Part shown: positions 24,746 through 34,654 of the stretch, one piece after another
How the letters are laid out: every line of letters starts with the position of its first letter
Numbering within the stretch: the stretch's first letter is position 1
Source: Pseudomonas sp. v388
Lineage (GTDB): Bacteria; Pseudomonadota; Gammaproteobacteria; Pseudomonadales; Pseudomonadaceae
DNA length: 64,000 nucleotides
Assembly (NCBI RefSeq): GCF_003935425.1
Contig: NZ_RHQN01000008.1
Location: 62,001 to 126,000, forward strand
Reading direction: 5' to 3'
Notes under the pieces: model-generated
Database searches by the model: none
What the model saw: the letters and a program-made list of their open reading frames with translations, nothing else
What the model was told of the DNA's origin: nothing
Position numbers and translations under genes: made by a program

Positions 24746-25630
24746 ATGAGCACAGCCAGTACCCCGTTGTCCGGCGTCAATCAACCGCTCAAGGGTATCG
24801 GCTTCATTTTGCTGGCGACCTTTCTTTTCGCCAGCCACGACACCCTGTCCAAATACCTCTCCGGTTTCTATCCGATCATGCTGGTGGTCTGGGCGCGCTA
24901 TCTGGTGCATACCGTGCTGATGGCCTGCATCTTCATGCCGTCCGCAGGCTTGCGGGTGCTGCGGACCAAACGGCCGGGCATGCAGGCATTGCGGGCCTTG
25001 GCATTGCTGGGGACCAGCCTGTTGTTCACCAGCAGCCTGATGTTCATCCCCCAGGCGGAAGCCACGGCGGTCAATTTTCTTGCGCCGCTGCTGGTCACGG
25101 CGCTGTCGGTGCCGTTGTTGCACGAGCGGGTGACGCGTGGCCAGTGGATCGCGGTGATCGTCGGTTTCGTGGGGGTGATGATCATCATCCATCCGGGCGG
25201 CGAGCTGTTCACCCCGGCGATTCTGCTGCCGTTGTCGTCGGCCCTGTGTTTTGCGCTGTATCAGTTGCTGACGCGGCTGGTGAGCCCTTACGACAGCCCG
25301 ACCACCAGCAATTTCTTCGCCGGCCTGTTCAATACCCTGCTGATGAGTGCGTTGGTGCCCTTTGTCTGGGAAGTGCCGGCGCTGAAGCATTTGCCGTTCT
25401 TGCTCGCGCTGGGTGCCTGTGGCATGGCGGCGCATCTGCTGTTGACCCAGGCGTTCCGGTTCGCCGCACCAGCGATGCTGGCGCCGTTCAGCTATTGCCA
25501 GATCGTCTGGGCGGGGATGCTGGGTTATCTGGTCTTCGGCCACCTCCCGCCGCCCACCGCCCAGGCCGGCATCGCCATTATCTGTCTGAGCGGACTGGCT
25601 GCCGCCTGGCAGCAACGGCGCAAGGGGTGA
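24746..25630 (+). CDS. DMT superfamily transporter (EamA domains)
   Basis: A 294-residue inner-membrane protein with ten predicted helices in two EamA repeats (about 15-145 and 155-288). Typical segments are FILLATFLFASHDTLSKYL and the second-repeat ALCFALYQLLTRL. The family exports or imports small metabolites; the substrate cannot be read from sequence. The ATG at 24746 follows AAGGAAGCCCG. No regulator or enzyme gene is coupled to it. Confidence 0.88.
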   Translation: MSTASTPLSGVNQPLKGIGFILLATFLFASHDTLSKYLSGFYPIMLVVWARYLVHTVLMACIFMPSAGLRVLRTKRPGMQALRALALLGTSLLFTSSLMFIPQAEATAVNFLAPLLVTALSVPLLHERVTRGQWIAVIVGFVGVMIIIHPGGELFTPAILLPLSSALCFALYQLLTRLVSPYDSPTTSNFFAGLFNTLLMSALVPFVWEVPALKHLPFLLALGACGMAAHLLLTQAFRFAAPAMLAPFSYCQIVWAGMLGYLVFGHLPPPTAQAGIAIICLSGLAAAWQQRRKG

Positions 25631-25674
25631 GCGATACGCGCCGTGCGTGCGCTATGCATTAGCCGCGCTGGCGC

Positions 25675-26994
25675 CTACGGGTTTGGCTTTCTGGGCGCCA
25701 TGCAATACATCCAGATCAGGGCCATGAAGTACATCGCCGGGATCATGGTGAACAGCACGCTGTAATTGTTATGGGTGGCGGTCAGGACTGCGCCGACCAG
25801 CTGGGTCATGAACATGCCGCCAATGGCTGCGCACATGCCGCCGAAGCCGAACACGGTGCTGATCATATGCTTGGGCGTGTAGTCCATGACCAGGCTCCAG
25901 AGGTTGGCCACCCAGGCCTGATGCGCGCCCACCGCCAGGGATATCGCCAGTACCGCCACCCACAGCCCGCTGGCATTGGCGGCCAGTACCACGCTGCAGA
26001 TGGTCAGGGCGCAGACCAGCATGGATACCAGGCGCGAGGTGCGCGGTTTTACCCCGCGACCGATCAGCCAGGACGACAACACACCGCCTCCGACGCTGCC
26101 GATGTCAGCCGTCAGCCAGATCAGGATCAGAGGAACACCCATCTGGGTCACGCTGATGCCCAGGTTGTATTGCTGATTGAGAAACGGCGGCAGCCAGTAG
26201 AGGTAGAACCAGAACACGGGCGCGGTCATCGAGTAGGCCAGGGCGAAGGCCCAGGTGCCGCGCATCCTGAGGATCTGCGAGAAAGGCACTTTGACCGGCT
26301 CAGGCTCTACGTCCTGATGGATGTAGGCCAGTTCGCTCTGGCTGACCTGAGGATGTGCTTCAGGGTCGTAATAGTTCAAGGCCCAGAAGATCACCCACAG
26401 CAGACCGAGTGCGCCCATGAAAATGAACGCAGCCTGCCAGCCCCATACCGCCAGAATCACCGGCAGCAGGGCAGGCGTCACCATGGCACCGACGTTGGTG
26501 CCGGCGTTGAAGATACCGGTTGCCACCGCCCGCTCGCCGGCGGGAAACCACAGCCGGGTGGTCTTGACGCACGCCGGATAATTGGCCGCTTCCGTCAGGC
26601 CGAGGATGAAACGGCAGATCATGAACCCGGCCGCCGAAGTCGCCAGGCCGTGGGCGCCGGTCGCGATACTCCACAACAACACGGCGAAGAAGAAGGCGCG
26701 CTTGACGCCGACCCGATCGATGAAGCGGCCCTGCAGCAGGAAGCCGACGGCGTAGCCCACCTGGAACCAGAAGTTGATGTTGGCGTAATCCATCGCCGTC
26801 CAGCTCATCTCCTTGGCCAGGATCGGCTGCATCACGCCCAGGGCGGCGCGGTCGATGTAGTTCAGCGTGGTGGCGAAGAACACCAGGGCGAGCATGGACC
26901 AGCGGGTCTTGCCGACCGCCAGCGCGCCGCGGATCTTGTCGCCCATGCCCGCATGGCCTTGGTGGGTAAGCGGATTGCCAGGTGTGTCAGACAT
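25675..26994 (-). CDS. MFS transporter, anion:cation symporter family
   Basis: A 439-residue, 12-helix permease of the ExuT/GudP/phthalate-type symporter family (LNYIDRAALGVMQPIL in helix 1, FNAGTNVGAMVTPALLPVI in helix 5). These proteins import organic acids. It is divergent from a dehydroshikimate dehydratase-like gene 240 bases away, so quinate, shikimate or a related hydroaromatic acid is a reasonable substrate guess; that is inference from context only. The ATG is at 26992-26994. Confidence 0.88.
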   Translation of the reverse strand: MSDTPGNPLTHQGHAGMGDKIRGALAVGKTRWSMLALVFFATTLNYIDRAALGVMQPILAKEMSWTAMDYANINFWFQVGYAVGFLLQGRFIDRVGVKRAFFFAVLLWSIATGAHGLATSAAGFMICRFILGLTEAANYPACVKTTRLWFPAGERAVATGIFNAGTNVGAMVTPALLPVILAVWGWQAAFIFMGALGLLWVIFWALNYYDPEAHPQVSQSELAYIHQDVEPEPVKVPFSQILRMRGTWAFALAYSMTAPVFWFYLYWLPPFLNQQYNLGISVTQMGVPLILIWLTADIGSVGGGVLSSWLIGRGVKPRTSRLVSMLVCALTICSVVLAANASGLWVAVLAISLAVGAHQAWVANLWSLVMDYTPKHMISTVFGFGGMCAAIGGMFMTQLVGAVLTATHNNYSVLFTMIPAMYFMALIWMYCMAPRKPNP

Positions 26995-27236
26995 GCGTTT
27001 CCATCCGTTCCAGAACTGCGCCGCACGCGCGGTCGGACTGTGAGGGTCCGCACCACGGGCCGGGAAAAATGAAGGCGTGATTGGCTCAGGCGTCTACCAG
27101 ACGCCGCAAAAGGCGCACACGTTACACGTTGCGCTCCTGGAGTGCGCAAATTCTACGAACGACAGCCCCCACGCCAGTGTCGGAGCATCGTGCCAGTAGC
27201 GATCCAGACCGGTCGCGCCTATCAAGGAGTCCGAAC

Positions 27237-28070
27237 ATGCAGCGCTGCATCGCCACCGTGTCGTTGAGCGGCACTTTGCCGGAGAAACTCCAAGCCATCG
27301 CCGGCGCCGGGTTCGACGCAGTGGAAATATTCGAGGACGACCTGCTCGGTTATCAGGCAGGGCCTGGCGCGGTGCGCCGGATCTGCGCCGATCTGGGCAT
27401 CGACATCGCGTTGCTCCAGCCTTTTCGCGACTTCGAAGGCGGACCGCGCGCCGCTATGCCGGGCCGGCTGGACCGCGCCGAGCGAAACTTCGACCTCATG
27501 CAGGAACTGGGCACCGACCTGATGTTGTTGTGCAGCAATACCGCCGCCGATTCGCAGGGTGATGAGCACATTCTGCTCGATGACCTGCGCCTGCTGACCG
27601 AGCGCGCCGCGGCGCGTCGGCTGCGGGTCAGTTACGAGGGGCTGGCCTGGGGGCGTCACGTCAACACCTGGCAGCAGGTTTGGAAACTGGTGCGCCAGGT
27701 CAATCATCCGGCGCTTGGCATGATGCTCGACAGTTTCCATACCTTGGCCCTGAGGGGCGACCCGAGCGCCATTGCCCAGATTCCCGCCGACAGGATCTTC
27801 TTCGTGCAGATGGCCGACGCGCCGGTGGTGACCCTGGACCTGCTGGAGTGGAGTCGACACCTGCGCTGCTTCCCCGGCCAGGGCGAGTTCGATCTGGCCG
27901 GCTTTCTGGCGCCGATCCTGCGCAGCGGCTACAGCGGCCCCTTGTCGCTGGAGATTTTCAATGACGGCTCCGGCACCGCGACGACCCGTGAGCAGGCTGC
28001 CGATGGCCTGCGTTCCTTGCGCAATTTGCAGCAACAGACCCGGCAGCTGCTGGCCACCGCGTGCGCCTGA
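27237..28070 (+). CDS. TIM-barrel 3-dehydroshikimate dehydratase-like protein (QuiC N-terminal domain only)
   Basis: A 277-residue xylose-isomerase-like TIM barrel. It follows the N-terminal domain of Pseudomonas QuiC almost segment by segment: MQRCIATVSLSGTLPEKLQAI, FDAVEIFEDDLL, ERNFDLMQELGTDLMLLCSN split by short changes, and the metal-site stretches SYEGLAWGRHVN, MLDSFHTL and SLEIFNDG. QuiC usually carries a C-terminal 4-hydroxyphenylpyruvate-dioxygenase-like domain, which is absent here: the frame stops after the barrel. Expected reaction: 3-dehydroshikimate to protocatechuate. The ATG has AAGGAG upstream. A related sugar-acid isomerase is the main alternative. Confidence 0.75.
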   Translation: MQRCIATVSLSGTLPEKLQAIAGAGFDAVEIFEDDLLGYQAGPGAVRRICADLGIDIALLQPFRDFEGGPRAAMPGRLDRAERNFDLMQELGTDLMLLCSNTAADSQGDEHILLDDLRLLTERAAARRLRVSYEGLAWGRHVNTWQQVWKLVRQVNHPALGMMLDSFHTLALRGDPSAIAQIPADRIFFVQMADAPVVTLDLLEWSRHLRCFPGQGEFDLAGFLAPILRSGYSGPLSLEIFNDGSGTATTREQAADGLRSLRNLQQQTRQLLATACA

Positions 28071-28193
28071 CTTGTTGGCTGTCCGGCGCTGGACGGATGA
28101 TTTCGGCGCTCGGCAGCCAGTGTGTGCGATGAGCGGCCGCTTGAGGGATAATGCCGGTCCCGCCGTTGACGTACACCGAGTTCGAGCCCACGC

Positions 28194-29084
28194 ATGTCCG
28201 AGTCCAGTTTCAGCCCCGCGCAGCATCAAGCCAGCACCCTGTACCTGCCGGCAGGTCCGTGGCTGACGGTGCTCGAATGCCTGTGCGCGAAGTTTCCCGC
28301 CATCAGCCGCGACCAATGGCTGGATCGCATCGCACGGGCGCGGGTGCTGGACGGCGAGGGCCGGCCGATCACGGCGGCGCTGGCGTTTCGCGAAGGGCTG
28401 AAGATCCATTACTTTCGCGAGGTGCCCAACGAAACCCCGATTCCGGTGCAGGAGACGATTCTCTACGCCGACGAGCATCTGGTGGTTGCCGACAAGCCGC
28501 ATTTCCTGCCGGTGACGCCGGCCGGGGAATACGTGGAGCAGACCCTGCTGCGGCGGCTGATTCGGCGTCTGGACAATCCCGATCTGGTGCCGCTGCATCG
28601 CATCGACCGGCACACCGCGGGGCTGGTGCTGTTTTCCGCCAACCGCCAGACACGTTCGGCGTATCAGGCGTTGTTTCCGACCCGGCGCATCGAAAAGACC
28701 TACGAAGCCATCGCCCCGGCGTTGCCTGGGCTGGCCTTTCCTCGCCTGCACGAAAGCCGACTGGTGGAGGGCGAGCCGTTCTTCCGTATGCAGGAAGGGC
28801 CTGGGGCCAGCAACACCCGCACGCGGATCGAGGTCAGCGAATGCCACGGCGAGCTGTGGCGTTACGCGCTGTATCCGGTGACCGGCAAGAAGCACCAGCT
28901 GCGGGTTCACATGGCGGCGCTGGGCGCGGCGATCTGCAACGACCCGTTTTATCCCGAGGTGGTCAAGGAAGCGGTCGATGACTACCAGCGGCCCCTGAAG
29001 CTGCTGGCCAAGGCGCTGGAGTTCAGCGATCCGGTGACCGGCCAGCCGCGCCGCTTCGACAGTCGCCTGCGACTGGAGTGGTGA
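28194..29084 (+). CDS. RluA family RNA pseudouridine synthase
   Basis: A 296-residue enzyme converting uridine to pseudouridine in structured RNA. The catalytic aspartate lies in VPLHRIDRHTAGLVLF (about residue 129), the classical RluA motif, with ADEHLVVADKPHFLPVTP before and GKKHQLRVHMAALG after it. There is no complete N-terminal S4 domain. The target (rRNA or tRNA) is unknown for this subgroup. It ends about 65 bases before a bidirectional terminator shared with the convergent lipoprotein gene. Confidence 0.9.
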   Translation: MSESSFSPAQHQASTLYLPAGPWLTVLECLCAKFPAISRDQWLDRIARARVLDGEGRPITAALAFREGLKIHYFREVPNETPIPVQETILYADEHLVVADKPHFLPVTPAGEYVEQTLLRRLIRRLDNPDLVPLHRIDRHTAGLVLFSANRQTRSAYQALFPTRRIEKTYEAIAPALPGLAFPRLHESRLVEGEPFFRMQEGPGASNTRTRIEVSECHGELWRYALYPVTGKKHQLRVHMAALGAAICNDPFYPEVVKEAVDDYQRPLKLLAKALEFSDPVTGQPRRFDSRLRLEW

Positions 29085-29149
29085 AAGGCCTGCGTCGATG
29101 TCATGGCGCACCGGCTGCCGCCCACGTAGAAGGCGAGACAGGAACCATT

Positions 29150-29176
29150 AAAAAACCCGCACAAGGCGGGTTTTTC
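29150..29176. terminator. Bidirectional intrinsic terminator
   Basis: AAAAAACCCGC and GCGGGTTTTT flank a short loop. It separates the convergent pseudouridine synthase and lipoprotein genes. Confidence 0.88.
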
Positions 29177-29199
29177 GAGTCAGGTGCCGGGCGGATCGA

Positions 29200-29424
29200 T
29201 TACAGATCCTTGACGGTACGTACCTGATCCTTGTTGATGCGGGTTTGTTTGCCGTCGAGCTGTTCGAACTCGTAGAAGCCCGACTCGTCATCGTACTGTG
29301 GGGTGTCGACCGCCTGGATTTCACGGCCATCATTCAAAGTGATCACAGTGGGCGAGGCGCAACCGGCGAGGGTGGCGATGCCCAGTGCAAGCAGGAAGGC
29401 AGCGGGAAGGGTCCGTTGTTTCAT
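29200..29424 (-). CDS. YgdI/YgdR family small lipoprotein
   Basis: A 74-residue lipoprotein: a lipobox LAGC ends the signal peptide (cysteine about residue 22), then comes the family core VITLNDGREIQAVDTPQYDDESGFYEFEQ in separate beta strands, finishing with INKDQVRTVKDL. The DUF903 fold is an SH3-like barrel. The function is unknown. The gene is monocistronic with a terminator beginning about 25 bases after the stop. Confidence 0.93.
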   Translation of the reverse strand: MKQRTLPAAFLLALGIATLAGCASPTVITLNDGREIQAVDTPQYDDESGFYEFEQLDGKQTRINKDQVRTVKDL

Positions 29425-29497
29425 TCTTGTGTCTCCAGGATGGATTCTCGATTACTGACTCTCAGACGTATACACCCTGCGCAAGTTCAATGACCAG

Positions 29498-30103
29498 TTA
29501 CCTGCGTCGGTTATTGCTGACCTGGGTCAGAAGATCCGGAGTGTTGAGGTTGGCCAGGCGCGGGTCGTCAGGCGGTAATTGCAGCGCCACCGGGCACAGG
29601 GCCTGCATCGCTTTGCGCGGACTGCGTTCACCGGTCTGCCATGCGGCTTCAAGCGCAGCGGCGTGGGCCGTGGGAATGACGCACAGCAGCGGCTGCCAAT
29701 GCTCCCCTTCACGCACCATGACCGGCCGATCCGGGTGCGCCGCGGCGGTTTCCCGCAGCGCCTGGAGCAGCGCTTTATCGATCAGCGGCACGTCGCAAGG
29801 CAGCACCACAAGCCAGTCGTGACGGGCCTTTGGCAGTGCGGCACGAATGCCGGCCAGCGGACCTGGAAAGTCAGTGTCAGCATCCTGAACCAGTTGGTCG
29901 GCGTAATGCCGATAAGTCTCCAGATTGCGATTGCACGAGACAATCAGGTCGTCGGTCAACGGCCGGGTCAGGCGATGCAGATGCTGGATCAGCGGCTCGC
30001 CCTGCCATTGGACCAGCCCCTTGTCGCGCCCGCCCATGCGTTGCCCCTGGCCGCCGGCCAGCAGCAGGATCGAACAGGGGGGCAGGGTGTCAGGGGTATT
30101 CAT
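29498..30103 (-). CDS. mobA: Molybdenum cofactor guanylyltransferase
   Basis: A 201-residue cytoplasmic enzyme that links GMP to molybdopterin to form the guanine dinucleotide cofactor. The nucleotide-binding signature [17 protein letters not shown] lies at residues 13-30, with DFPGPLAGI and the metal-site LPCDVPLID behind it. The cofactor it makes is the one used by the nitrate reductase at the left end of the window. It is divergent from moaB with a 76-base gap. The ATG at 30101-30103 is chosen because the signature starts 13 residues later; a much longer upstream frame is antisense to moaB. Confidence 0.94.
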   Translation of the reverse strand: MNTPDTLPPCSILLLAGGQGQRMGGRDKGLVQWQGEPLIQHLHRLTRPLTDDLIVSCNRNLETYRHYADQLVQDADTDFPGPLAGIRAALPKARHDWLVVLPCDVPLIDKALLQALRETAAAHPDRPVMVREGEHWQPLLCVIPTAHAAALEAAWQTGERSPRKAMQALCPVALQLPPDDPRLANLNTPDLLTQVSNNRRR

Positions 30104-30179
30104 TGGCAGACTCACCGGGCAGCACAAACGAGGGCTGTGATATAACACCGGCCTGTTTCCATCACAACCGGATGAGGCC

Positions 30180-30719
30180 ATGAAAGCCAAGGCTGACACA
30201 CCTTTCGTACCCCTGAATATTGCCGTGCTGACCGTCAGCGACACCCGCACCCGCGAAACCGATACCTCCGGACAGATGTTCGTCGATCGCCTGACCGAAG
30301 CCGGGCATGGCTTGATCGAGCGTGTCCTGCTCAAGGACGATTTGTACAAGATCCGCGCACAAGTGGCGACCTGGATCGCCGACGAGCAAGTGCAGGTGGT
30401 GCTGATCACCGGCGGCACCGGGTTTACCGGCCGCGACAGTACGCCCGAAGCCGTGGCCTGCCTGCTGGACAAACAGGTCGATGGTTTCGGTGAGCTGTTC
30501 CGGCAGATTTCCGTGCCCGATATCGGCACCTCGACCATCCAGTCCCGCGCCCTGGCCGGCCTGGCCAACGGCACGCTGGTGTGCTGCCTGCCGGGTTCGA
30601 CCAATGCGGTGCGTACCGGTTGGGACGGCATTCTGGCGCAGCAGCTGGACTCGCGTTTCCGCCCGTGCAATTTCGTGCCGCATCTCAAGCAGGCCGAGCC
30701 CTGTGCGACTCGCGGGTAA
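30180..30719 (+). CDS. moaB: Molybdenum cofactor biosynthesis protein B
   Basis: A 179-residue MogA/MoaB-fold protein of molybdopterin synthesis, thought to adenylylate molybdopterin. Typical segments are [34 protein letters not shown] and [17 protein letters not shown]. It is followed after six bases by moeA, so the two form an operon; mobA is divergent. The C-terminal [13 protein letters not shown] is common in pseudomonads. Confidence 0.95.
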   Translation: MKAKADTPFVPLNIAVLTVSDTRTRETDTSGQMFVDRLTEAGHGLIERVLLKDDLYKIRAQVATWIADEQVQVVLITGGTGFTGRDSTPEAVACLLDKQVDGFGELFRQISVPDIGTSTIQSRALAGLANGTLVCCLPGSTNAVRTGWDGILAQQLDSRFRPCNFVPHLKQAEPCATRG

Positions 30720-30725
30720 GCGCCC

Positions 30726-31922
30726 ATGAGCCTGATGCCTGTCGAACAAGCCTTGGCGCGCCTGCTGGACATCGCCGGGGCCACGCCGATCACCGATGGC
30801 GAGCGAGTACCGCTGGCCGAGGCGCAGGGCCGGGTGCTGGCCGTCGATCTGATCGCCGGTTTCGATCTGCCGCCCTGGCCCAACAGTGCCATGGACGGTT
30901 ATGCCCTGCGCCTGGGCGACTGGAGCGGTGAACCGTTGCCGGTCAGCCAGCGCATTTTTGCCGGCCAGGCGCCCGAGCCGCTGAAGCAGGGCACCTGTGC
31001 GCGGATCTTCACCGGTGCGCCGTTGCCCGAAGGCGCCGATTGCGTCGAGATGCAGGAAAATGCTTCGGTGCTGGACGACCAGCGCGTGCAGTTCAACGAG
31101 CCACTCAAAGCCGGGCAGAACATCCGCCCACGCGGGCAGGAAACCCAGGCCGGCGACAAGGTGCTGGCGGCCGGAACCCGTCTGGGGCCAATCGAACTGG
31201 GCCTGGCTGCGTCGCTGGGGCTGGCCGAGCTGGACGTGGTGCGTCGGGTGCGGGTGGCAGTGCTGTCCACCGGCGACGAGCTGATCGAACCGGGCCGGCC
31301 ATTGGGGCCGGGGCAGATCTACAACAGCAACCGGGTGTTGCTGTGCAGCTGGCTCAAGCGCCTGGAATGCGAGGTCGTGGATGCCGGCATCCTGCCAGAC
31401 AACCTGGAGCTGACCCGCGCTGCGCTGGGCGGGCTGCGCGACGTCGATCTGATCCTGTCCACCGGCGGCGTGTCGGTGGGCGAGGCAGACTTCCTCGGCC
31501 ATGCTTTGCGGGAAGACGGCGAACTTTCGCTCTGGAAGCTGGCGATCAAACCCGGCAAGCCGCTGACCTTCGGCCATTACCGTGGCGTGCCGGTGATTGG
31601 CTTGCCGGGTAATCCGGCCTCGACCCTGGTGACCTTCGCCCTGCTGGCGCGACCGTATCTACTGCGGCGTCAAGGTGTGGTCGACGTCACGCCGATGCAG
31701 TTTTCGGTACCGTCCGGTCTGCTCTGGCACAAGCCGGGTGCGCGCCGTGAGTACCTGCGCGGCCGCCTGGAGAACGGGCGGGCCATCGCCTACGGCAACC
31801 AGAGCTCCGGCGTGCTGCGCAGCGCGGCCTGGGCAGACGGGCTGATCGAGATCCGCGAAGGCACCACGGTGGCCGAAGGCGATCCGGTCAACTTCATTCC
31901 ATTGAGTGAAGTGCTGGGCTAG
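30726..31922 (+). CDS. moeA: Molybdopterin molybdenumtransferase
   Basis: A 398-residue enzyme that inserts molybdate into adenylylated molybdopterin. The signature [14 protein letters not shown] lies near residue 50, the MPT-binding MoCF domain contains [10 protein letters not shown] and [13 protein letters not shown], and the domain IV region ends with the family-typical [15 protein letters not shown]. It is co-transcribed with moaB. Together with mobA it makes a compact cofactor cluster, separate from the nas genes that need it. Confidence 0.95.
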   Translation: MSLMPVEQALARLLDIAGATPITDGERVPLAEAQGRVLAVDLIAGFDLPPWPNSAMDGYALRLGDWSGEPLPVSQRIFAGQAPEPLKQGTCARIFTGAPLPEGADCVEMQENASVLDDQRVQFNEPLKAGQNIRPRGQETQAGDKVLAAGTRLGPIELGLAASLGLAELDVVRRVRVAVLSTGDELIEPGRPLGPGQIYNSNRVLLCSWLKRLECEVVDAGILPDNLELTRAALGGLRDVDLILSTGGVSVGEADFLGHALREDGELSLWKLAIKPGKPLTFGHYRGVPVIGLPGNPASTLVTFALLARPYLLRRQGVVDVTPMQFSVPSGLLWHKPGARREYLRGRLENGRAIAYGNQSSGVLRSAAWADGLIEIREGTTVAEGDPVNFIPLSEVLG

Positions 31923-32003
31923 TGATGGTCGATCCACAGGGCATGAGCTACCCTCAGACACGCGGACAAATTGGGCATCCGGTCTTAGCCCTGGAGTATT
32001 GTT

Positions 32004-32930
32004 ATGCCGTCTTTGCGAGTGGCTTGTGTCATCCCGACCTATAACGGCCGCAAGGATCTGGAGCGTCTGCTGGACTCGCTGGCGACCCAGACTGCGACTT
32101 TCGACACGCTGATCGTCGACTCGAGTTCCTCCGACGGCACCCTGGAACTGGCCCGCGAACGCTGTGCCCACGTCACACGTATCGACAGCAAGGATTTCAA
32201 CCACGGCGGCACCCGGCAAATGATGGTCCAGGCGTATCCGCACTACGACATCTATGTCTACCTGACCCAGGACGCTTACGTCGAGGACGTGGCGGCGATT
32301 GCCAATATCCTGCTGCCGTTCGCCGATCCCCAGGTGGGTGCGGTGTGCGGCCGCCAGTTGCCGCACAAGAATGCCAACCTGCTGGCCGAACACGCCCGGC
32401 TGTTCAATTACCCGCCGGTGTCGCAGATCAAGACCCTCGACGATGCGCCGCGGCTGGGTATCAAGACGCCGTTCATGTCCAATTCGTTCGCGGCCTACCG
32501 CCGCGATGCGCTGTTGGGCGTGGGCGGGTTTCCTCCCCACGTGATTCTCTCCGAAGACATGTACGTCACCGCCAAGATGCTGCTCGCCGGGTGGAAAGTC
32601 GCCTACGAAGGCTCGGCGATCTGCCGTCATTCCCATAACTACAGCCTGCGGGAGGAGTTTCGCCGCTACTTCGACATTGGCGTGTTCCAGGCGCGGGAGG
32701 CGTGGATCTACGACACCTTTGGCGGCATCGCGGGGGAGGGAATGCGCTACGTGAAGTCGGAGCTGAAGTTCATCGGCGTGCGCCGGTTCTGGTGGTGGCC
32801 GGTGTCGATCATACGCAATGGTCTGAAGCTGCTGGCCTACGAACTGAGCCGCCAGGAAAAGCGCCTGCCGACGCAGGTGAAAAAACAGCTGGGGATGCAT
32901 AAGCGGTATTGGGATAGCCCGTATGCGTAG
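32004..32930 (+). CDS. Glycosyltransferase family 2 (rhamnosyltransferase-like)
   Basis: A 308-residue GT-A fold enzyme. It opens with the nucleotide-sugar binding strand VACVIPTYNGRKDLERLL, has the DxD-like acidic site near YLTQDAYVED, and the acceptor-side SEDMYVTAKMLLAGW. The GT2 subgroup with FNHGGTR and SNSFAAYRRDALL resembles dTDP-rhamnosyl transferases of O-antigen assembly. No other sugar genes are near, so it is an isolated copy and the acceptor is unknown. The start follows GGAGTATTGTT. Confidence 0.85.
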   Translation: MPSLRVACVIPTYNGRKDLERLLDSLATQTATFDTLIVDSSSSDGTLELARERCAHVTRIDSKDFNHGGTRQMMVQAYPHYDIYVYLTQDAYVEDVAAIANILLPFADPQVGAVCGRQLPHKNANLLAEHARLFNYPPVSQIKTLDDAPRLGIKTPFMSNSFAAYRRDALLGVGGFPPHVILSEDMYVTAKMLLAGWKVAYEGSAICRHSHNYSLREEFRRYFDIGVFQAREAWIYDTFGGIAGEGMRYVKSELKFIGVRRFWWWPVSIIRNGLKLLAYELSRQEKRLPTQVKKQLGMHKRYWDSPYA

Positions 32931-33054
32931 GAGTCGATTTACGCTGAAACAGGAGAAGCTGTCTCTTCGACACGATTGAGGAATCCATTCGTGCGTCCCA
33001 CGCACTTATACGCTGCCCAAATGTAAATTTTCATTACGTCGACGCCTTTCTAAA

Positions 33055-34632
33055 ATGCCGGCTCTGCAAAGTCCGGATACCGCTGCGCCCATGACCTCCC
33101 TCGCTTCCGCCGCTCCCGCTATTCAGCCCGCCGCGCCCGTTCCAGCCGCTTTTGGTCTGCGCACCATCATCGGTCTGGTGGGCATGCTGCTGGCAGTGCT
33201 GGTGGCGGGTATCAACGAGGGCGTAACGCGCGTCGCCATGGCCGACATCCGGGGCGCGATGTTCATCGGCTCGGATGAAGCCACCTGGCTGGTCGCCGGT
33301 TATTCGGCGGCCTCGGTCGCGGCGATGGCGCTGGCACCCTGGTTCGCCGTAACCCTGTCATTGCGCCGCTTCACGCTCACCGCTATTGCCACCTTCGTGG
33401 TGCTGGCACTGTTGTGTCCGTTGGCGCCCGATTACCCGAGCCTGCTGGTGTTGAGAATTCTCCAGGGCCTGGCCGCCGGTTGCCTGCCGCCGATGCTGAT
33501 GACTGTAGCGCTGCGCTTCCTGCCGCCAAACATCAAACTCTACGGCCTGGCCGGCTATGCCCTGACCGCCACCTTTGGCCCCAGCCTGGGCACGCCGCTG
33601 GCTGCGTTGTGGACCGAGTATTTCAACTGGCACTGGACCTTCTGGCAGGTCATTGCGCCGTGCGTTGTGGCGATGATCGCCGTCGCCCACGGCATTCCCC
33701 AGGACCCGTTGCGGCTAGAGCGCTTCAAAGACTTCAACTGGCCAGGCGTGTTGCTGGGCGTGCCCGCGCTTGTCGCGCTGGTGCTCGGCATCCTGCAAGG
33801 CAACCGGCTGGACTGGTTCGAATCGACCCTCATCTGTTGGCTGCTGGGCGGCGGCCTGGCGCTGCTGGCGGCGTTCATGGCCAACGAGTGGTTCAGGCCC
33901 GTGCCGTTCTTCAAATTGCAGATGCTGGGCAGCCGCAACCTGTCCCATGCCTTGCTGACCCTGGCCGGTGTGCTGGTGATCCTGACGGCAGTGGCCTCGA
34001 TTCCGGCGTCCTACCTGGCTCAGGTCCACGGCTATCGCCCGCTGCAGACCGCGCCGCTGATGTTGATCATCGCTTTGCCGCAGCTGATTGCATTGCCTCT
34101 GGTTGCGGCCTTGTGCAACCTGCGCTGGATCGATTGCCGCTGGGTGCTGGCTGTCGGCCTGGGCCTGTTGGCGCTGTATTGCGGGTTGGCGACGCATATG
34201 ACGTCGGCCTGGATCCGCGACAATTTCTATGGCCTGCAACTGTTGCAGATCATCGCCCAGCCCATGGCCGTGCTGCCGCTGCTGATGCAGGCCACCGGCG
34301 GTATCGCGCCGCCGGACGGGCCGTTCGCCTCCGCCTGGTTCAACACCGTTCGGGGGCTGTCGGCGGTGGTTGCCACCGGTGTGCTCGAAGCTCTGACCAC
34401 GGCGCGCCAGCACTTTCATTCCAACACGCTGGTCGACCGGCTCGGCAACTCACCGGCCCTGATCGCCGATGACGCCATCGCTTCCCTGGCGCATCGCGTT
34501 CACGAACAGGTGGTGGTGCTGACCAGCACCGATCTCTATTACTGCATGGGCTGGCTGGCTGTCGGCCTGATGCTGCTGATCCCCCTGATGCCGACGCGGG
34601 TCTATCCACCCCGTGCACTGGCGGCACCCTGA
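33055..34632 (+). CDS. MFS efflux permease, DHA2 (EmrB-like, 14 helices)
   Basis: A 525-residue inner-membrane pump, first gene of a three-gene export operon with a periplasmic adaptor and an outer-membrane channel. The early helix holds NEGVTRVAMADIRGAMFIGSDEATW split around the membrane, and LRILQGLAAGCLPPMLMT is the family motif in helix 4. The listed start (33055) lacks a ribosome site and overlaps a possible TAAAAT -10 element; an ATG at 33091 (MTSLASAAPAIQP) may be the true start. The drug or metabolite exported is unknown; no TetR or MarR gene is adjacent. Confidence 0.87.
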   Translation: MPALQSPDTAAPMTSLASAAPAIQPAAPVPAAFGLRTIIGLVGMLLAVLVAGINEGVTRVAMADIRGAMFIGSDEATWLVAGYSAASVAAMALAPWFAVTLSLRRFTLTAIATFVVLALLCPLAPDYPSLLVLRILQGLAAGCLPPMLMTVALRFLPPNIKLYGLAGYALTATFGPSLGTPLAALWTEYFNWHWTFWQVIAPCVVAMIAVAHGIPQDPLRLERFKDFNWPGVLLGVPALVALVLGILQGNRLDWFESTLICWLLGGGLALLAAFMANEWFRPVPFFKLQMLGSRNLSHALLTLAGVLVILTAVASIPASYLAQVHGYRPLQTAPLMLIIALPQLIALPLVAALCNLRWIDCRWVLAVGLGLLALYCGLATHMTSAWIRDNFYGLQLLQIIAQPMAVLPLLMQATGGIAPPDGPFASAWFNTVRGLSAVVATGVLEALTTARQHFHSNTLVDRLGNSPALIADDAIASLAHRVHEQVVVLTSTDLYYCMGWLAVGLMLLIPLMPTRVYPPRALAAP

Positions 34633-34654
34633 ATTGAGTGAATCGAGAACTTTC

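Noticed and set aside
29498-30892. Extended 464-codon frame containing mobA
   Set aside because: The part beyond 30103 is antisense to moaB and has no protein-like features; MobA begins with its nucleotide-binding motif soon after 30103.
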